The notes under the pieces are model-generated. The model saw only the letters and a list, made by a program, of their open reading frames with translations. It was not told the DNA's origin and made no database searches. A DNA stretch of 64,000 nt, taken from positions 186,001 through 250,000 of the forward strand of contig QJPP01001625.1 in the NCBI GenBank assembly GCA_003996215.1. The letters are read 5' to 3'. The DNA comes from Jaltomata sinuosa. Lineage: Eukaryota > Streptophyta > Magnoliopsida > Solanales > Solanaceae. Positions 23,560-35,092 of this stretch are shown one piece after another; the first letter of the stretch is position 1, and each line of letters opens with the position of its first letter. Made by a program: the position numbers and the translations under genes.

Positions 23560-25798
23560 GCAGGCCCTTAGATATTTCTCAGTCACTGTGCACTCCCAAA
23601 AGGGTGGTACCGGCCCGAGTGGAATGACCTCAGATGATGAGGCAATAGATGATGATGATGATGATTATGAGACTTAGTTCTCCAGGGAGTTCCACTTTCT
23701 TTCCCTTAAACTAATAGCATTGAGAGCAATGCTTCTTTTGTGAGGAAGGGGTGGCTTTACTTGTTTTTTGGTAGTGCCCGTGATTGGGCTTGAGATATTG
23801 TTTCTATTCCCCTTGCTGGGCCTTGTTGACATTTTAGTTTTGCAAGATTCGGTTTCGCCCTTGTTGGGCATATTTTGGATGATTGTGATGCTTATTGCCC
23901 TCGCCGGGCCTTTTTCTTATGTTAGTTTGTTTTTGAGCTTAATTATGCCCTCGACGAGCTTGATTTTTTAATTTTTGGTTTTTGTGATTGTATTGTCGGG
24001 TTGGTATTACACACCATATATTTTTACTACCCGTGCTTTGCAAATGCGCTAAAGGCCCAAGCCAAGGCTTGTTTTCAAATGAATCATGAGCGCACGATTT
24101 GCTTATCGCCTTGTTAATAGTAGTTTATCAATAAACTCCGAGGGTTTTCTTAATACCACGGTTCTTTCCCAATGAGCAAAACTTTTCTTTATCTTTCTTT
24201 TTCTTTTGTTTTTGTGTCGAACCGGGTTGGTGTTTCCCTATGATAGATTGAGAGATGACTTTTTTATGGGAAAATGCCAAGTTTTAGTTTAAAATTGAGT
24301 CAGTAGTTTCTATTCTCGAAATGGGCCCACCAAAAATTTTCTCTTGTCAAATTATTTTTGAAAACAAAAAGAAGAAGGAAAATGAATTTTTGAGGAAATG
24401 CATGCTCTTTTCATGACTTGCACACTCTTGCTTTGGCTTGATTAACTCATAAATAAGTGTGTAATAAACTCGAAATAGCTTATCGAAAGTCATTTATCCC
24501 AATTGATTTTTAGACTAATGAAAGAAGTCTTGTGGCATGATGCCTTGTGTGGTAAGGGTTTACCTTGATTTTTGTTCATGCGTGTCATCTAGAACTTTCC
24601 TTGAATGTGATTCAAGGTAAAATTCTAGGTGTGATCGAGCTTGGATGATGACCTTAGGCCCTTTTTTATAGCCACTTCACCCAAATGACTTCCCGTGACA
24701 TCAATCCTAGTGAACCCCTTTGAGCTTGTAACTGGTATTTAGCACCTGGTTAACACCTTGACATTCTTGGAATCTCTATCTTGGCACCCGTCCTCTGTAA
24801 TTGATTGAAAGTGAAATGTGGGCTAAAAGCCTATGATTGGGTGGAAATAAAAAGACAACATAGGTAAATACCTAAGTATGGGGGTGTATGTGATCAAATG
24901 AGGAGAAGAAAAGGAATGCACTTCAAGTCTAAGATAGAACCTTAGGTTTGAATTGAAAATTTCTCCAAAAGCTCAATCCAATGAGCAAAAATGAAAATCA
25001 AGAATAATTGCTACCAAACAAAGGTGATACAAGGAGTTTGAAGGATCATGATTGGAAGGGAGAAGTTTGGGTTGTGTGAGGAAGAAATAAGGTGAAGTTG
25101 AAATTTGAAAATGTGAGTGGTGTTCGAAATGATAATAAAGAGCATTAGGGTGGTATAGTCACTTGAAACAAATGAAATCCTCACCTTAGCCCTAACCAAC
25201 ATCGTAACCCGCAAGTCCTTGGTTATTCCGAGCTTGGCTACCCTACATTAGTGGTGATTTACATAAAGGGCAAGCCTATGGTTTGATGTGTGCACTTGAA
25301 CTTCCTTGAGAGAGTGAGAGGCTTCTTGGTTCTCCTATAATCCCTTTGTTTGAAAATTTTATGATTGTGAGTGGGATTCTCTCTTGTGGCGAGTGGCATC
25401 ATACACTCGAATTGAAACATGAAGTCTCTATTTCAATTGAGAGAAATGAATGAGACAAGTTGTGTGGCGAATTTTGAGGCAAACCTTGACTGTCCATGAC
25501 AATGACTTGAGAAGATTAAATGTCTTGTTTTGAATGACAAAATTCCCTTGATTTTGAATGAGAAATGAAGTCCTTTTGGAAAAGGTTTTCAAATGACCAA
25601 CTGCCTTGATATTGTGGTGGTTCAAATTGAGATAAGCATTGTAGTTGAGTCTTTTTGTTTGAGTCTTTTTGTTTATTCTTTTATCTTGATTTTTAGCATA
25701 GATTAGTATTTTGTGCCTTGATTGAGTCTAGAGATAATTCATTCCTTTCCTTGTGAGTATCTTGCTTGAGAACAAGCAATAGTTCAAGTTTGAGGGTT
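23560..25798 (+). other. 3' non-coding region of the pol-less Athila element
   Basis: No gene is seen in 2.2 kb. At 23776-23959 there are five GCCC-N5-GGGC-like inverted repeats at 33-50 bp spacing. Further on the sequence is AT-rich and unstructured. A hairpin TTGCTTG/CAAGCAA lies at 25762-25779, followed by AAGTTTGAGGGTT, the polypurine-tract position, just before the second LTR. The same hairpin and tract occur before the 3' LTR of the 42550 element. Confidence 0.6.
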
Positions 25799-27303
25799 TG
25801 ATAAGTCGGTAATCTACCGACTTATTGAGCCTTTATCCATGAATTATTGCTATGTTTTGAATAGATTTAGAGGTTCTTATGGCATTTATTGATGTCTATG
25901 TAGGTACTTGTGATCAAAGATGAAAAATAACGAAATGGACCCAAAAAAAGCTTAAAAGGAGTGAAGTGTAAAGTGATAGAAGAAGATGAAGATTCTACCT
26001 TGAGATGCAGCACTTGTGCGACATGCACAAGCCTTGGTGCATTCTGCACCTCTCACCGCATGGAGTCTTGCATCGACTGAAGGATCTATTATGAGGTGCG
26101 GTCACTGTGCGATGCGCACAACTCATGGTGCGAACCACACCTCCTTCGCACAACATCTCCGAAGTCGGCTGAAGTCACTGGTTTAACTAAAGAGGGTGTG
26201 CGATGCGCATATCATGACATGCAAACCGCACGTCGCGCTTCACACCACTCGAAGGGAATTTTTGTCCAAAAATTTAGTGACATTTTGGGAAAGTATTTAA
26301 ACTCGTTTTGGGCACAATTGTAAATAGATTTTCTCAGCTTTGCATATTTGCAAGAAAATTTTAGCTTTGAGAACAAATTTTCCTCTCCAAGAAGAAGAGG
26401 GTTTCAATCTATTCTCTCTTCCAAATCTTGGTTAACCATTTGTGTATTCAAACTGAGCTTAGAACTTGAAATTACACTTGAATGAAGAGGAATTTGACTT
26501 ACCCACTTGGTATATCTCTTTCCTTTATTATGAGTAGCTAATTTCATTTGTCTAGGGATGTGTTGATAATGGGTGCTTGACAAATCGGTGTGGGTGTTGC
26601 TAATTCTTGCTTATAATTGCTTATTTGACATGGGTCTAGTAGTTTCACCAAGTTTTAATCCTAAAATTTGTGGTTTCAAACATTGATTTTCCTTACTTGG
26701 CTATGTTGTTGCTTGAAAGAGAATTTCATACTTTCGAATGTGAAATTACTAGTTGGAACTTGGGACTCCATTCAGATTTGAGACTATAAATAGCTCATAT
26801 CTACGGAATCACCCATTTAAGGGTCTAAGCTAGAGATAGTGTGACCTCCTTATGCTTGATCTTGGTTGTTTGTTGTTAAGCATATAGTGCTTATACCGAG
26901 ATTGTCGGATATATGGTTGTTGATCGAGAGAAAAATAATCAATACACATGACCAAGGCTACCTATGTCAATGATCGAGAATAAGCATAAATAAGCAATTA
27001 CCCTATCCCATATAAAAGCCCCATTGGATACACATCCCTATTCGTCTACTCAATTTGGTACACCCATTTTATTTTCTTGCTTGAATTGGATTTTTGTGAC
27101 AGAATTCCCAATTCCCCCCAATCCTTTACTTTCTTGAATTTAAACACTTACTCTTTTAGTGAAGTCGCTTCTATACAAACATCATTGTGTTATCTACAAG
27201 TCTCTGTGGCTATGACCCCGATATCCGTTGGATACTTATAAATGTGTTTTGCTTGACGATCACCGATACCTCTTTATGGAAGAGTAAATTTGAGCGTTTA
27301 TCA
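25799..27303 (+). repeat. 3' LTR of the pol-less Athila element
   Basis: 1505 bp, TGATAAGTCG...GCGTTTATCA, followed by the AGTAC duplication (27304-27308). The signature cluster is at about 26010-26245. It is nearly identical to the 5' LTR over roughly 300 bp around 26690-26990 but about 10 percent different in the first 500 bp. Confidence 0.93.
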
Positions 27304-27329
27304 AGTACTCCAGGGTCAGGGATGCTTAG

Positions 27330-28186
27330 TCTCATCCGAGAGTTTAATATCCTTACTCCTTACTACTTTTTTCAAAGAAAAAAAGAAGGGGGTCAATTTA
27401 GGCTCCTTCCCTTCCACTGCATAGCCGCGCTAGCAAGTACTACGAGCCCTCTATCCCACGCATCTAACTAGCTCGTGTGGTTCACCGGTTCCACCAAAAA
27501 CTCTCATTTGTTGAAGCGGAGCATAGTGCGCTTTAGGCGCTGGGCGAGAAAGGTATCTTCTTTCCTTTCGGTTTATTCACTGTTCTGAAACTTAGCACTT
27601 GTTTTCTTATTGATTCCCGGGGAGGTGGAATTCTTGAATGAAGTCTATCCGAACTGAATTAGCACTTCTCAGATCAGGCTAGGCCTCTCCAGCTGAGCTG
27701 GGCGCCGGGGCCCTGGATGCGCTAGCGATTGGCACATAGGGGAATGGTTGCCCGGGTTTCTCGGCCTGGTATCCTGCACCTCGCGTTCATGATATCTACA
27801 TTCAACTGTGCCTCGGAGACACGGTCAAAGCACGCCCGTCCAGTGTGCTTCTTTCACGACATGCTATAGTCCTGGGTGTCTTCCAGTGGTCTTCTAGCCT
27901 TAGAAGAAGTCGTGTCCGCCCCGGGCATATGCAACGTCCTCTTTTGATATTCTAATCTGGGAGAACTAAAAGACTGACCCATTCGGTGACTTTCGCGGTC
28001 ACCCTCACTAAACCAACTTGAATCTGAACTACGATTCAGATCAAGTCTTACCGAAATAGGATTTTTGTTTCGTGCCTTATGCGCTTAGACTTTACTTTTT
28101 CCCCCTTTTTCTTCCCGGTCCAATATTTATTCTCGAAGGTCTTCGTTTCTGTGTAGAAGCAAACTCTCCAAATTTATGACCAACCT
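27330..28186. other. GC-richer insert in chromovirus gag, possibly organellar DNA
   Basis: This ~860-bp stretch sits inside gag between its C-terminal linker and its zinc knuckle, beginning about 20 bases after the Athila target duplication. Its base composition is clearly more GC-rich than everything around it, with balanced text such as GGCGCCGGGGCCCTGG and GCCCGTCCAGTGTGC. It resembles no transposon here. The look is that of plant mitochondrial DNA (a nuclear copy of organellar DNA), but no gene could be named. Both edges are approximate. An alternative is a captured host gene fragment. Confidence 0.45.
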
Positions 28187-28911
28187 TTACCGTGCACACC
28201 TTATTCAGTCTACATTGCAGGTCATTACTATGGGACCATCAAGGTCCAGCCAGCCTTTGTAAGAGTTTGATAGGTATCTCACTTTGTCTTCTCCAGTGCA
28301 GCAAAGTACCTTACACCGTGCATGCTATTAGTTTAGTGAGGTTTGTCATTTTAAGAGGAATTGTCCTTATTATTGCTATATAGGTTAGCAGCAGATTCAC
28401 GTAGCTCTGATAGGTAGAGGGGGTAATAGTAATGGTATAGATTATCTGTAAGGTAGGAGAGGTAGTCATACAGCTGGCAGAGGTGGCACTCATCCCAACT
28501 GGGGCAGTGGTTATGGAAGAAGAGGTAATTAGCCCAATAGTGGTAGTGCACAGGCAGGTGGTAAAAACTACTTCTACATTTTTTCAGGCAAGCCCAAGGT
28601 TGACGCATTGGATGTGGTGATCACAGGTACTACCCTTGTATGTGATTGCATGGATTCAGTTTTGTTTGATCGTTTTCATAGTGTTTTATGATTTAGATGA
28701 GGCATTAGACATGATTTATGAGCTACTAGATTTTTCTTTTCATGTGTCTACCCCAGTGGCCGAGTCTGTGATTGTTGATAGAGTTTTTTTTGTGTGTCCT
28801 ATTATGTTTGTGGGGCAAAAAACTTTTATTTATTTAGTGATTTTAGCCATGGTGGATTTTGATATAATCCTGGGGATGAGTTGGTTGTCTCTGCACCATC
28901 CCATGACTTAG
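28187..28911 (+). pseudogene. Chromovirus gag end and protease, second part
   Basis: It continues the gag cut at 17341. Text reading IQSTLQ and GPSRSSQPL leads to a zinc knuckle of the form C-x-x-(stop)-x-x-x-CHFKRNCP near 28320-28370. A Gly/Asn/Arg-rich linker follows, then protease: KPKVDALDVVITG, a region where the active-site Asp-Ser-Gly has decayed, FHVSTPVAESVIVDRVFFVCPI, and DFDIILGMSWLSLHHP at the end (28636-28911). The protease flap and C-terminal motifs are clear. Similarity stops at about 28905, where an Athila LTR begins. Confidence 0.82.
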
Positions 28912-30263
28912 TTGGGATAGGCGTCAGAGCTGCCACGGGCCGTCACACATGCCCGTGGAAATGGACCAGTGAAGCTAAAAGCAAAGAAGTCACATTAAAC
29001 GACCAGCCACGATGCCCGTGAGATCCATGATGGGACATCACAAATGCCCGTCGAAATAAGTTAGAGGCACTGGAGAAGCAGATAAGCTAGCTAACGGGTT
29101 GCCCACGACACCCATGGCAAACAAGAAGGCTCATCACATTTCGTTCTTCTTTTGTACCATCGCGAAGATACACTTGCCCTTGGAAACAAGGTAGAGGGCC
29201 TGAGACTTGAAGTGTAGAAGACCTGACCGGCACCCACAACACTCGTGGCACCCACGATGACCCGTGGGGCTTGCCTATTAGAACTGTCGCATTCCATCTC
29301 TCCTAGTTCTGTTAGGATTTAGTATTTGTTGTCCATAAATACATTCCCTAGGGTTACACATTATTTGTCAATTATTATACAACTTTGATACATCATAACA
29401 CATTGTTGAGATTTTATTCCAAACTTTTGAGAATTCAATTCTTGTTCTTGAATATTGAAGTGTTCTTGAGAATTCAAGATTTTTGTTTTCTTTACTTGTT
29501 CTTGTAAGTTATAATCATGATCTCCTCATCTAAATCTGATTGTTTCATTGCAACTATGAGTGGCTAAATCCATAACTAGGATTGTGGGAACCATGAAGGA
29601 TTAACAAAGTAGGCAAAGTACTAAGTAAGCCTAAGAAGGTGTTCATGCATGTATTATTCTTCCTCTTGTTTTGATTGCTTTTTAATGGTGGCCAATGTTC
29701 GAACTCGCCCTATTCCTACTTGCTTGACCAAAGGGGTAACAAATTGGAAAGGGGAATACACAATGGAGATTTCAGGATACCAACCCTTATCTAATTAGCT
29801 TGAACCTGCTCGGGGAAAGCTAAACTGGGATCACTGGTAAGGGTTACCAAAGCAAATACCCGTAGACTGACCAAGTTGCGTGGTGACATTTTCTATTTTG
29901 GTAAGAATCCGCTTAGGAGAACCTAACTTACCGCTATTGCATGCATAGCACTAGACTAGATTACTAGTACAATGCCTTACTGCGTTATGATCTTATGGGA
30001 AATATTTCCCTAGTTGCTTCTCTCATTGATTACAACACTTGAAAACTATTAATTTCACTTGTTCGAATATTAATTACAAACATTCTTTTACTTTAAACTC
30101 CCCCCCCCCTTTCTGGGAAATAAACGTCTTAAGAGTGCGAATAAGAATAGTTGACCCTAGTCCTACCATATTCTCTGTTGGATTGATCGCAACCTTAGTT
30201 GGGTTCTATATTTGAACATCAACCACTTTATGCTTCTTTTGGATGTGTATTTTGGTTGTATCA
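28912..30263 (+). repeat. 5' LTR of the dead Athila element
   Basis: It ends GGTTGTATCA just before the PBS. Near its start it has the signature cluster of CCCGTGG/CACGGGC and GATGGGACATC words (28930-29290), then CATAAATA (about 29333) as a TATA-like box. The usual TGATGTG start and the ~150 bp before the cluster are absent, so the left end is truncated against chromovirus protease. Confidence 0.8.
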
Positions 30264-30268
30264 AATTT

Positions 30269-30285
30269 TGGCATCGTTGCCAGGG
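30269..30285 (+). other. tRNA-Asp-type primer-binding site, decayed
   Basis: TGGCATCGTTGCCAGGG lies five bases after the LTR end. It differs from the perfect tRNA-Asp complement at three positions. Confidence 0.85.
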
Positions 30286-30382
30286 AGTACGGTTTAGGAT
30301 TAAGAGAGATTGTGTTTATTTCACTATTAGTCCTTATTTCCGGATTTTAATTTTCTTGTTGTTTTTGTTTTGTCCCGCGTGC

Positions 30383-31338
30383 ATGCCCACTACAAGGAGT
30401 CAAGGAAATCCCCTGATTCCATTTGATCATGAACTCAAATGACGATTGAGAAACATGGCAAATAATAGGGTTGCTTAGACACTTGAATAGGCTACAGCTC
30501 GGATGTTGGGCAAAGAATAGTAGAGGCAGAAAGCTTAAAAAGATGCGCAAATCACGCAAGATGCTCAGGTTGCGGCAGACCTAGAAAATCCAAACACTGA
30601 AGCTTAACATCCAAGGCAAGTTAGACAAGAAGCTACTCGACGAGCTGCACTTGCTCAAGATGCAAAAGAAGAGGCAACCAAATGCAATGTACCTCAAGAT
30701 CCAGTTGCACCAAGAGGGAAAAGAGGCTTCCAGATCCAACCACTATGACACATTCCTTGCTACAATGTTGAGAATGATGATTATATTAATGAAGTAGGTA
30801 CAACAGGCCCCATAGTATTTCCACTATTTCCCGATGGTACAAAGTTTGACATCACTAGCACTATGATCCAGCTATTAAACCTAAAAGGATTATTTTTTGG
30901 TAAGCCCATGGACGATGTAAATTTACACTTGGTTAACTTTGTGGGGATCTACAAGGCATACAACCTCCCAGGGGTAGACCAAGATACTATTAGGTTGCAG
31001 TTGTTTCCATTTTCTTTGACTGGAGAGGTGACATTGTGGCTTACTGAACTTTTTGATGCTTCAATATTTACATCGAGGGAATTGAAGATTCAATTTTTGG
31101 AGAGGTTTTTCCCTTCATCAAAGATGTTGCATATCAAACAAGAGATATATAACTTTAAGCAATTGAGCACAGAGGAACTATATGAGACCTGGCTTACGTT
31201 AAATAAGAAGATGATATAGGTGTCGAATCATGGAATCCCACCGGATCATTTGATGGAGATTTTCTATAGAGAACTGAACACAAATACTATAGAAGTTGCT
31301 GACATAGTCACTAGGGGAGCGTTCATGGAAAACACTTT
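30383..31338 (+). pseudogene. Athila gag pseudogene, first part
   Basis: The likely start is ATG at 30383 (MPTTRSQGNPLIPFD). An Ala/Gln-rich N-terminal region with stops is followed by FDITSTMIQLLNLKGLFFG (30863) and the capsid core (GEVTLWLTELFD, LERFFPSSKMLH, EIYNFKQLSTEELYETWL). The frame ends at 31338 with NTFT-like text, where a solo LTR inserted. The gag continues at 33403. The longest open piece is 118 codons. Confidence 0.85.
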
Positions 31339-33397
31339 TGTAACACCCCAGATATAGACCCAGCTTTTAAACTCAAGACTTGCAGAAATTTATGAACTTC
31401 CAGAAATCACGGGTCAAGTCCACGAGCCATAGGTGGTTCCACGAGTCATGAAAGTGACTCGTGATTCCGGTCCTGCAGACCATCCTCAGGTCTAAGAACC
31501 ACGAGTTAGTTTCAAGACTAGTGAAGGTTTGCACGGGTCATGGAACCAAACCGTGGAACTTAGACAGAGAGTAGTCAAATCCTCTGATTTCCACGACTCA
31601 ATTCTACGACTCGTGGAAGCTTCCACTAGTTGTCCTGTTGAGTCATAAGAAACCTTCAGCAGCCTGAAATCCTGGACAGTTTCCATGAGAAGGAACCACA
31701 AGTCGTGGTTAAGTCTACGAGTCGTAGACACCGCCCGTGGAACCTGAAGCCGCATTAAAAATCAGCTTTTTCCTAATTAAGTCCCAAGGGTATTTTAGTT
31801 ATTACCCACCCTTTTAACTCCTAAATTATGTCATTTTGTCTATTTCAAGAAGCGTTTCCACCCTCATTAGCCTAAGTTCCTTCTCATTACTTCACTCATC
31901 TCCCAAAAGAGGAAAATTCTTCTCCAAGCTTCAAGTCTCAAGCTCCAAGTTCAAGCCTCCTAAGTCTTTCCAATTCAAGTGGGGTATCTTCACCCAAGGT
32001 ATGTGGGTATTCAACAATGGGTTCTTTTTACCCTTGTTCCCAAAATCCCCAATTCTTATGTTAAATTATGAACTTATGAAATTAGGGTTTTGATCTAAAT
32101 TTAGGGAAGACTTGTGAAATCAGTTTCTATGTTTAAATTCATGGTTTCTTATTGATTAGACATGACTTGTTCATGATTCCTTCATTAGTTTTAAAAGCCC
32201 AAGTATGAGAATTGATTTCTAGCATGATTCCATAAAATTGCATGTTTTCAAGAGAAACTTGGCATGATTAGATATCATGGCCTTTATGTACTTATGAAAT
32301 TGTATGAAAAATTCTTCAAGTATGAATTTAGAAAGAAAAGCATGTTTTGAATTATGGCTACACCTAGGTTTATGAACTATGATATGAAAATTTGCAATAT
32401 GCCCAATGTATTTTCATGCTTTATGAATAAGATTTGGCATGATATGGGGCCATTATGAAATGATAAGCTACATGTGCATGTTTTGGGAGTAGTATTTAGC
32501 ATCCAGAGATGAGGGTTCGATTACCTAAATCTAGAAACTATGTTGCCAGCGTAGGTTATGAAATGATATGTGCCTTATAGGCTTATGAGAGTGGATCCAC
32601 GTCTTTACGAATGGTGTCCTGTTTCCTAACGGGCATTAGGACAACTTTTCCAACTAGGGTTATATAGTTGGGTATGGTGACTCATTCCTTGGCAAGGTTC
32701 AAGTCAGCTTTGCTAACTAGGGTTATATAGTTAGATTCCATGTAAGCTCACATGGTCTCATGCCAGTTATAAGAAACTCCCTTATGTATGTTTTCAAGTT
32801 TTCTAAGCTTTATGAACTCTTATCTTAAAGTTGGCTTTTACTTTATTTTTTACCTTTCCATTATGCTATTTACTCATGATACCTTATTATGTATGGATTC
32901 TGTCTAAGTACGTTTTAAAGCATGTTCTATCTTATTTATGTATTGCCCTTATACTCAGTACATTCCATAGTACTGACGTATATTTTGCGATGTATCCTTT
33001 AATGATGCAGATTCAGGTGTCCCTTCTCAGATTCGTGGCTAGAGTTCCCAGGCCACTTACTCCGCCAGTTGTGGGTGAGTCCTCTTAGGTCGAGGACTAG
33101 TCATGTTCTTAGTTTATGTTGACTTTATTTCTGTACTTCGAGTTAGTTAGGGTCTTTTCCTAGCAACTCATTATGTTATGATTAGAGGCTTTCAGACATA
33201 GACCATATATAACCCTTCGTGGGTGTCGTATCCCTTTTGACTCAACCATCTATCTTATGCTATTCCATCTTTATCTTTGATGCTTCTTCTATGTTTCCTT
33301 TATGTTTGCTTGAGAATGCTATGACCAAGGGTTAGCTTGGGATGCTTGTGGTCCTAAGTCTCGTGTTATGTCTAGGGGGTAACCTCGGGGCGTGACA
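31339..33397 (+). repeat. Solo LTR (chromovirus type) inserted in Athila gag
   Basis: 2059 bp starting TGTAACACCCC and ending GGGGCGTGACA, with the duplication ACTTT at 31334-31338 and 33398-33402. These ends are typical of Tekay-type chromovirus LTRs in plants. It carries CCACGAGTCGTGG-like near-palindromes (about 31400-31745) and a duplicated AACTAGGGTTATATAGTT (about 32660 and 32715). No internal sequence remains, so the element was lost by LTR-LTR recombination. Confidence 0.92.
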
Positions 33398-33402
33398 ACT
33401 TT

Positions 33403-34378
33403 TGCAGAAGTGTCTGAGATGCTTGACGGAGTCACCAAGACAAACATGGCCTGGAATACAAGAGACTCTGAGAGTGTAGCAGGAAGTTATACTGTTGGGA
33501 AATCTTTGGACCAGCATGAGTTACAGGAGCGAAGACAGGATGTCACTGGACTAAAGACAAGTATAGATCTGATCATAATGCAAATCTTTAATAATGGAGC
33601 AAAAAAGGTGAATGTTATAGGTTCACAAGGAAAGGCACCAATATAGGATAGGAACGAGTCTGATGAAGAAGTGAATTATCTCAATGATCAAGTGGAAATT
33701 TTTTGGGCCAATGGCTAAGGAAACCAAGGTCAGAATAGAGATCGGGATAACAATAAAGACAGAGATGATAACAATAATCGGTCTGGATATAGAGACAGGA
33801 GCAGGGGTAGAGACAGAGATGGTGACTGGATCAAGAGAGATGGCTACAAGAATGATAGAAGCGGCCTATACATCCCTCCTAGAAACTGTGAAGCAACACC
33901 CGAACACCCAACCATGAAGGAGATGTTAGCCAAAGTGTTACAAAAAGTTTAGTCTACTGATGGTAACTTGAAGGAGATGTGTTGTAACATCTCAAGTATG
34001 AGTCAAAAGTTAGAGTCACATGTAGTCTCCATAAAGAAGATTGAGACACAGGTGAACCAAATGTCTACAGCCCTGAATCAGCGTCAAAAGGGTACTTTTC
34101 TAAGTGATACAGTTCAGAATCCAAAAAATGATAGACATTGTATGGTGGTGACTACTCAAAGCAGAAAGAATACTATTGAACCTCTTATCCCTATAGTTGT
34201 TGAGGAGCAAACTGAGACTAAGAAAGATGAAGTTGAAGTTGTGGTTGAGTCTAAGGTCAAGGGTAATAAGGAAAGCCAAATGGTAAAAAAGCAAAATGAG
34301 ACCAAGAGGAAGGAGAAGGAGGTTACTAAAGTTGTAAACCAATGCCTAGATCTCTTGCTCCTTTCCAACAAAGACTAG
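33403..34378 (+). pseudogene. Athila gag pseudogene, C-terminal part
   Basis: It resumes after the solo LTR with FAEVSEMLDGVTKTNMAW, a helical region common in Athila gag. A basic Arg/Asp/Asn-rich stretch (RDRSRGRDRDGDW) and a coiled region (QKLESHVVSIKKIETQ) follow. It ends in GTFLSDTVQNPKND and a Lys/Glu-rich linker (33968-34378, 136 codons). Stops at 33643 and near 33950 break it. Together with 30383-31338 it is one gag. Confidence 0.85.
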
Positions 34379-34609
34379 CCAAGAAGGCTGAAGAAGGAAA
34401 GTATAGAAAATTCATCTTTATATTGAAGAAGCTCTCGGTTAATATTCCTTTGGTTGAGGCTCTAGATTAGATGCCTGGATATGCAAAGTTCATGAAGGAC
34501 TTGGTGAAAAAAAAGAGAACTATCATTTTGAGCCTGCAGATAATTTGCACCATTGTAGTGCATTGCTTCTCGTTCTCCTATGCAGAAAAGAGAGGATCCT
34601 GGAGCCTTC

Positions 34610-35080
34610 ACTATTTTGTTTACAATTAGGGCATTCTATTTTTCCAAGGTGCTATGTGACTTTAGTGCGAGCATTAATTTAACGTTATTGGCAGTATTCA
34701 GATAGTTGGGCTTGGGAGCCTCCACACCGATGATAATGCGGCTATTAATGGTAGATCGCACTGTGAAGAGGCCAATGTGTATCTTATATGATGTGCTGCT
34801 GAAAGTGGAGTCCTTTATCTTCCCAATGGACTTCATGATTCTAGACTGTGAGGTAGATTTTGAGGTCCTTATCATCTTGGGGCGACCATTCTTTTCCAGA
34901 GGACGTATTTTAGTTGACTCAGAGACAGGGTAGATGAAATTCAAGTTTAATGATGAGGAAGTTACTTTTAACCTGTGTCAATCTATGAAGCACCATGATG
35001 ATATGCGGGTTGTCTCAGTCAATGATATTGTAGATGAAGAGCAGTTGTCAGTCTAGATTGAGGAGAGACTTGGTGTTGAA
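34610..35080 (+). pseudogene. Athila aspartic protease region
   Basis: The active-site region reads CDFSASINLTLLAV in place of the usual CDLGAS, so the Gly next to the catalytic Asp is Ser. It continues MIMRLLMVDRTVKRPMCIL, KVESFIFPMDFMILDCEVDFE and IILGRPFFSRGRILVDSETG. A stop after SETG leads into MKFKFNDEEVTF. This domain cleaves the Gag-Pol polyprotein. The 75-codon open part is 34706-34933. Confidence 0.85.
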
Positions 35081-35092
35081 GCACTTGCAGCC

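Larger units (their letters stand above)
17342..27303 (+). mobile_element. Athila-type element lacking pol (gag + ORF3)
   Basis: Full LTRs (17342-18836 and 25799-27303) start TGATAA and end TTATCA, with a perfect AGTAC duplication. After the PBS come a decayed gag, then directly a post-integrase hairpin remnant, a leader with predicted intron, ORF3 and a 2.2-kb 3' region. No protease, RT, RNase H or integrase text is present: gag ends at 20295 and the module starts at about 20302. Such an element would need enzymes from a full Athila relative. The deletion endpoints show that pol was removed while both flanking regions stayed. Confidence 0.9.
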
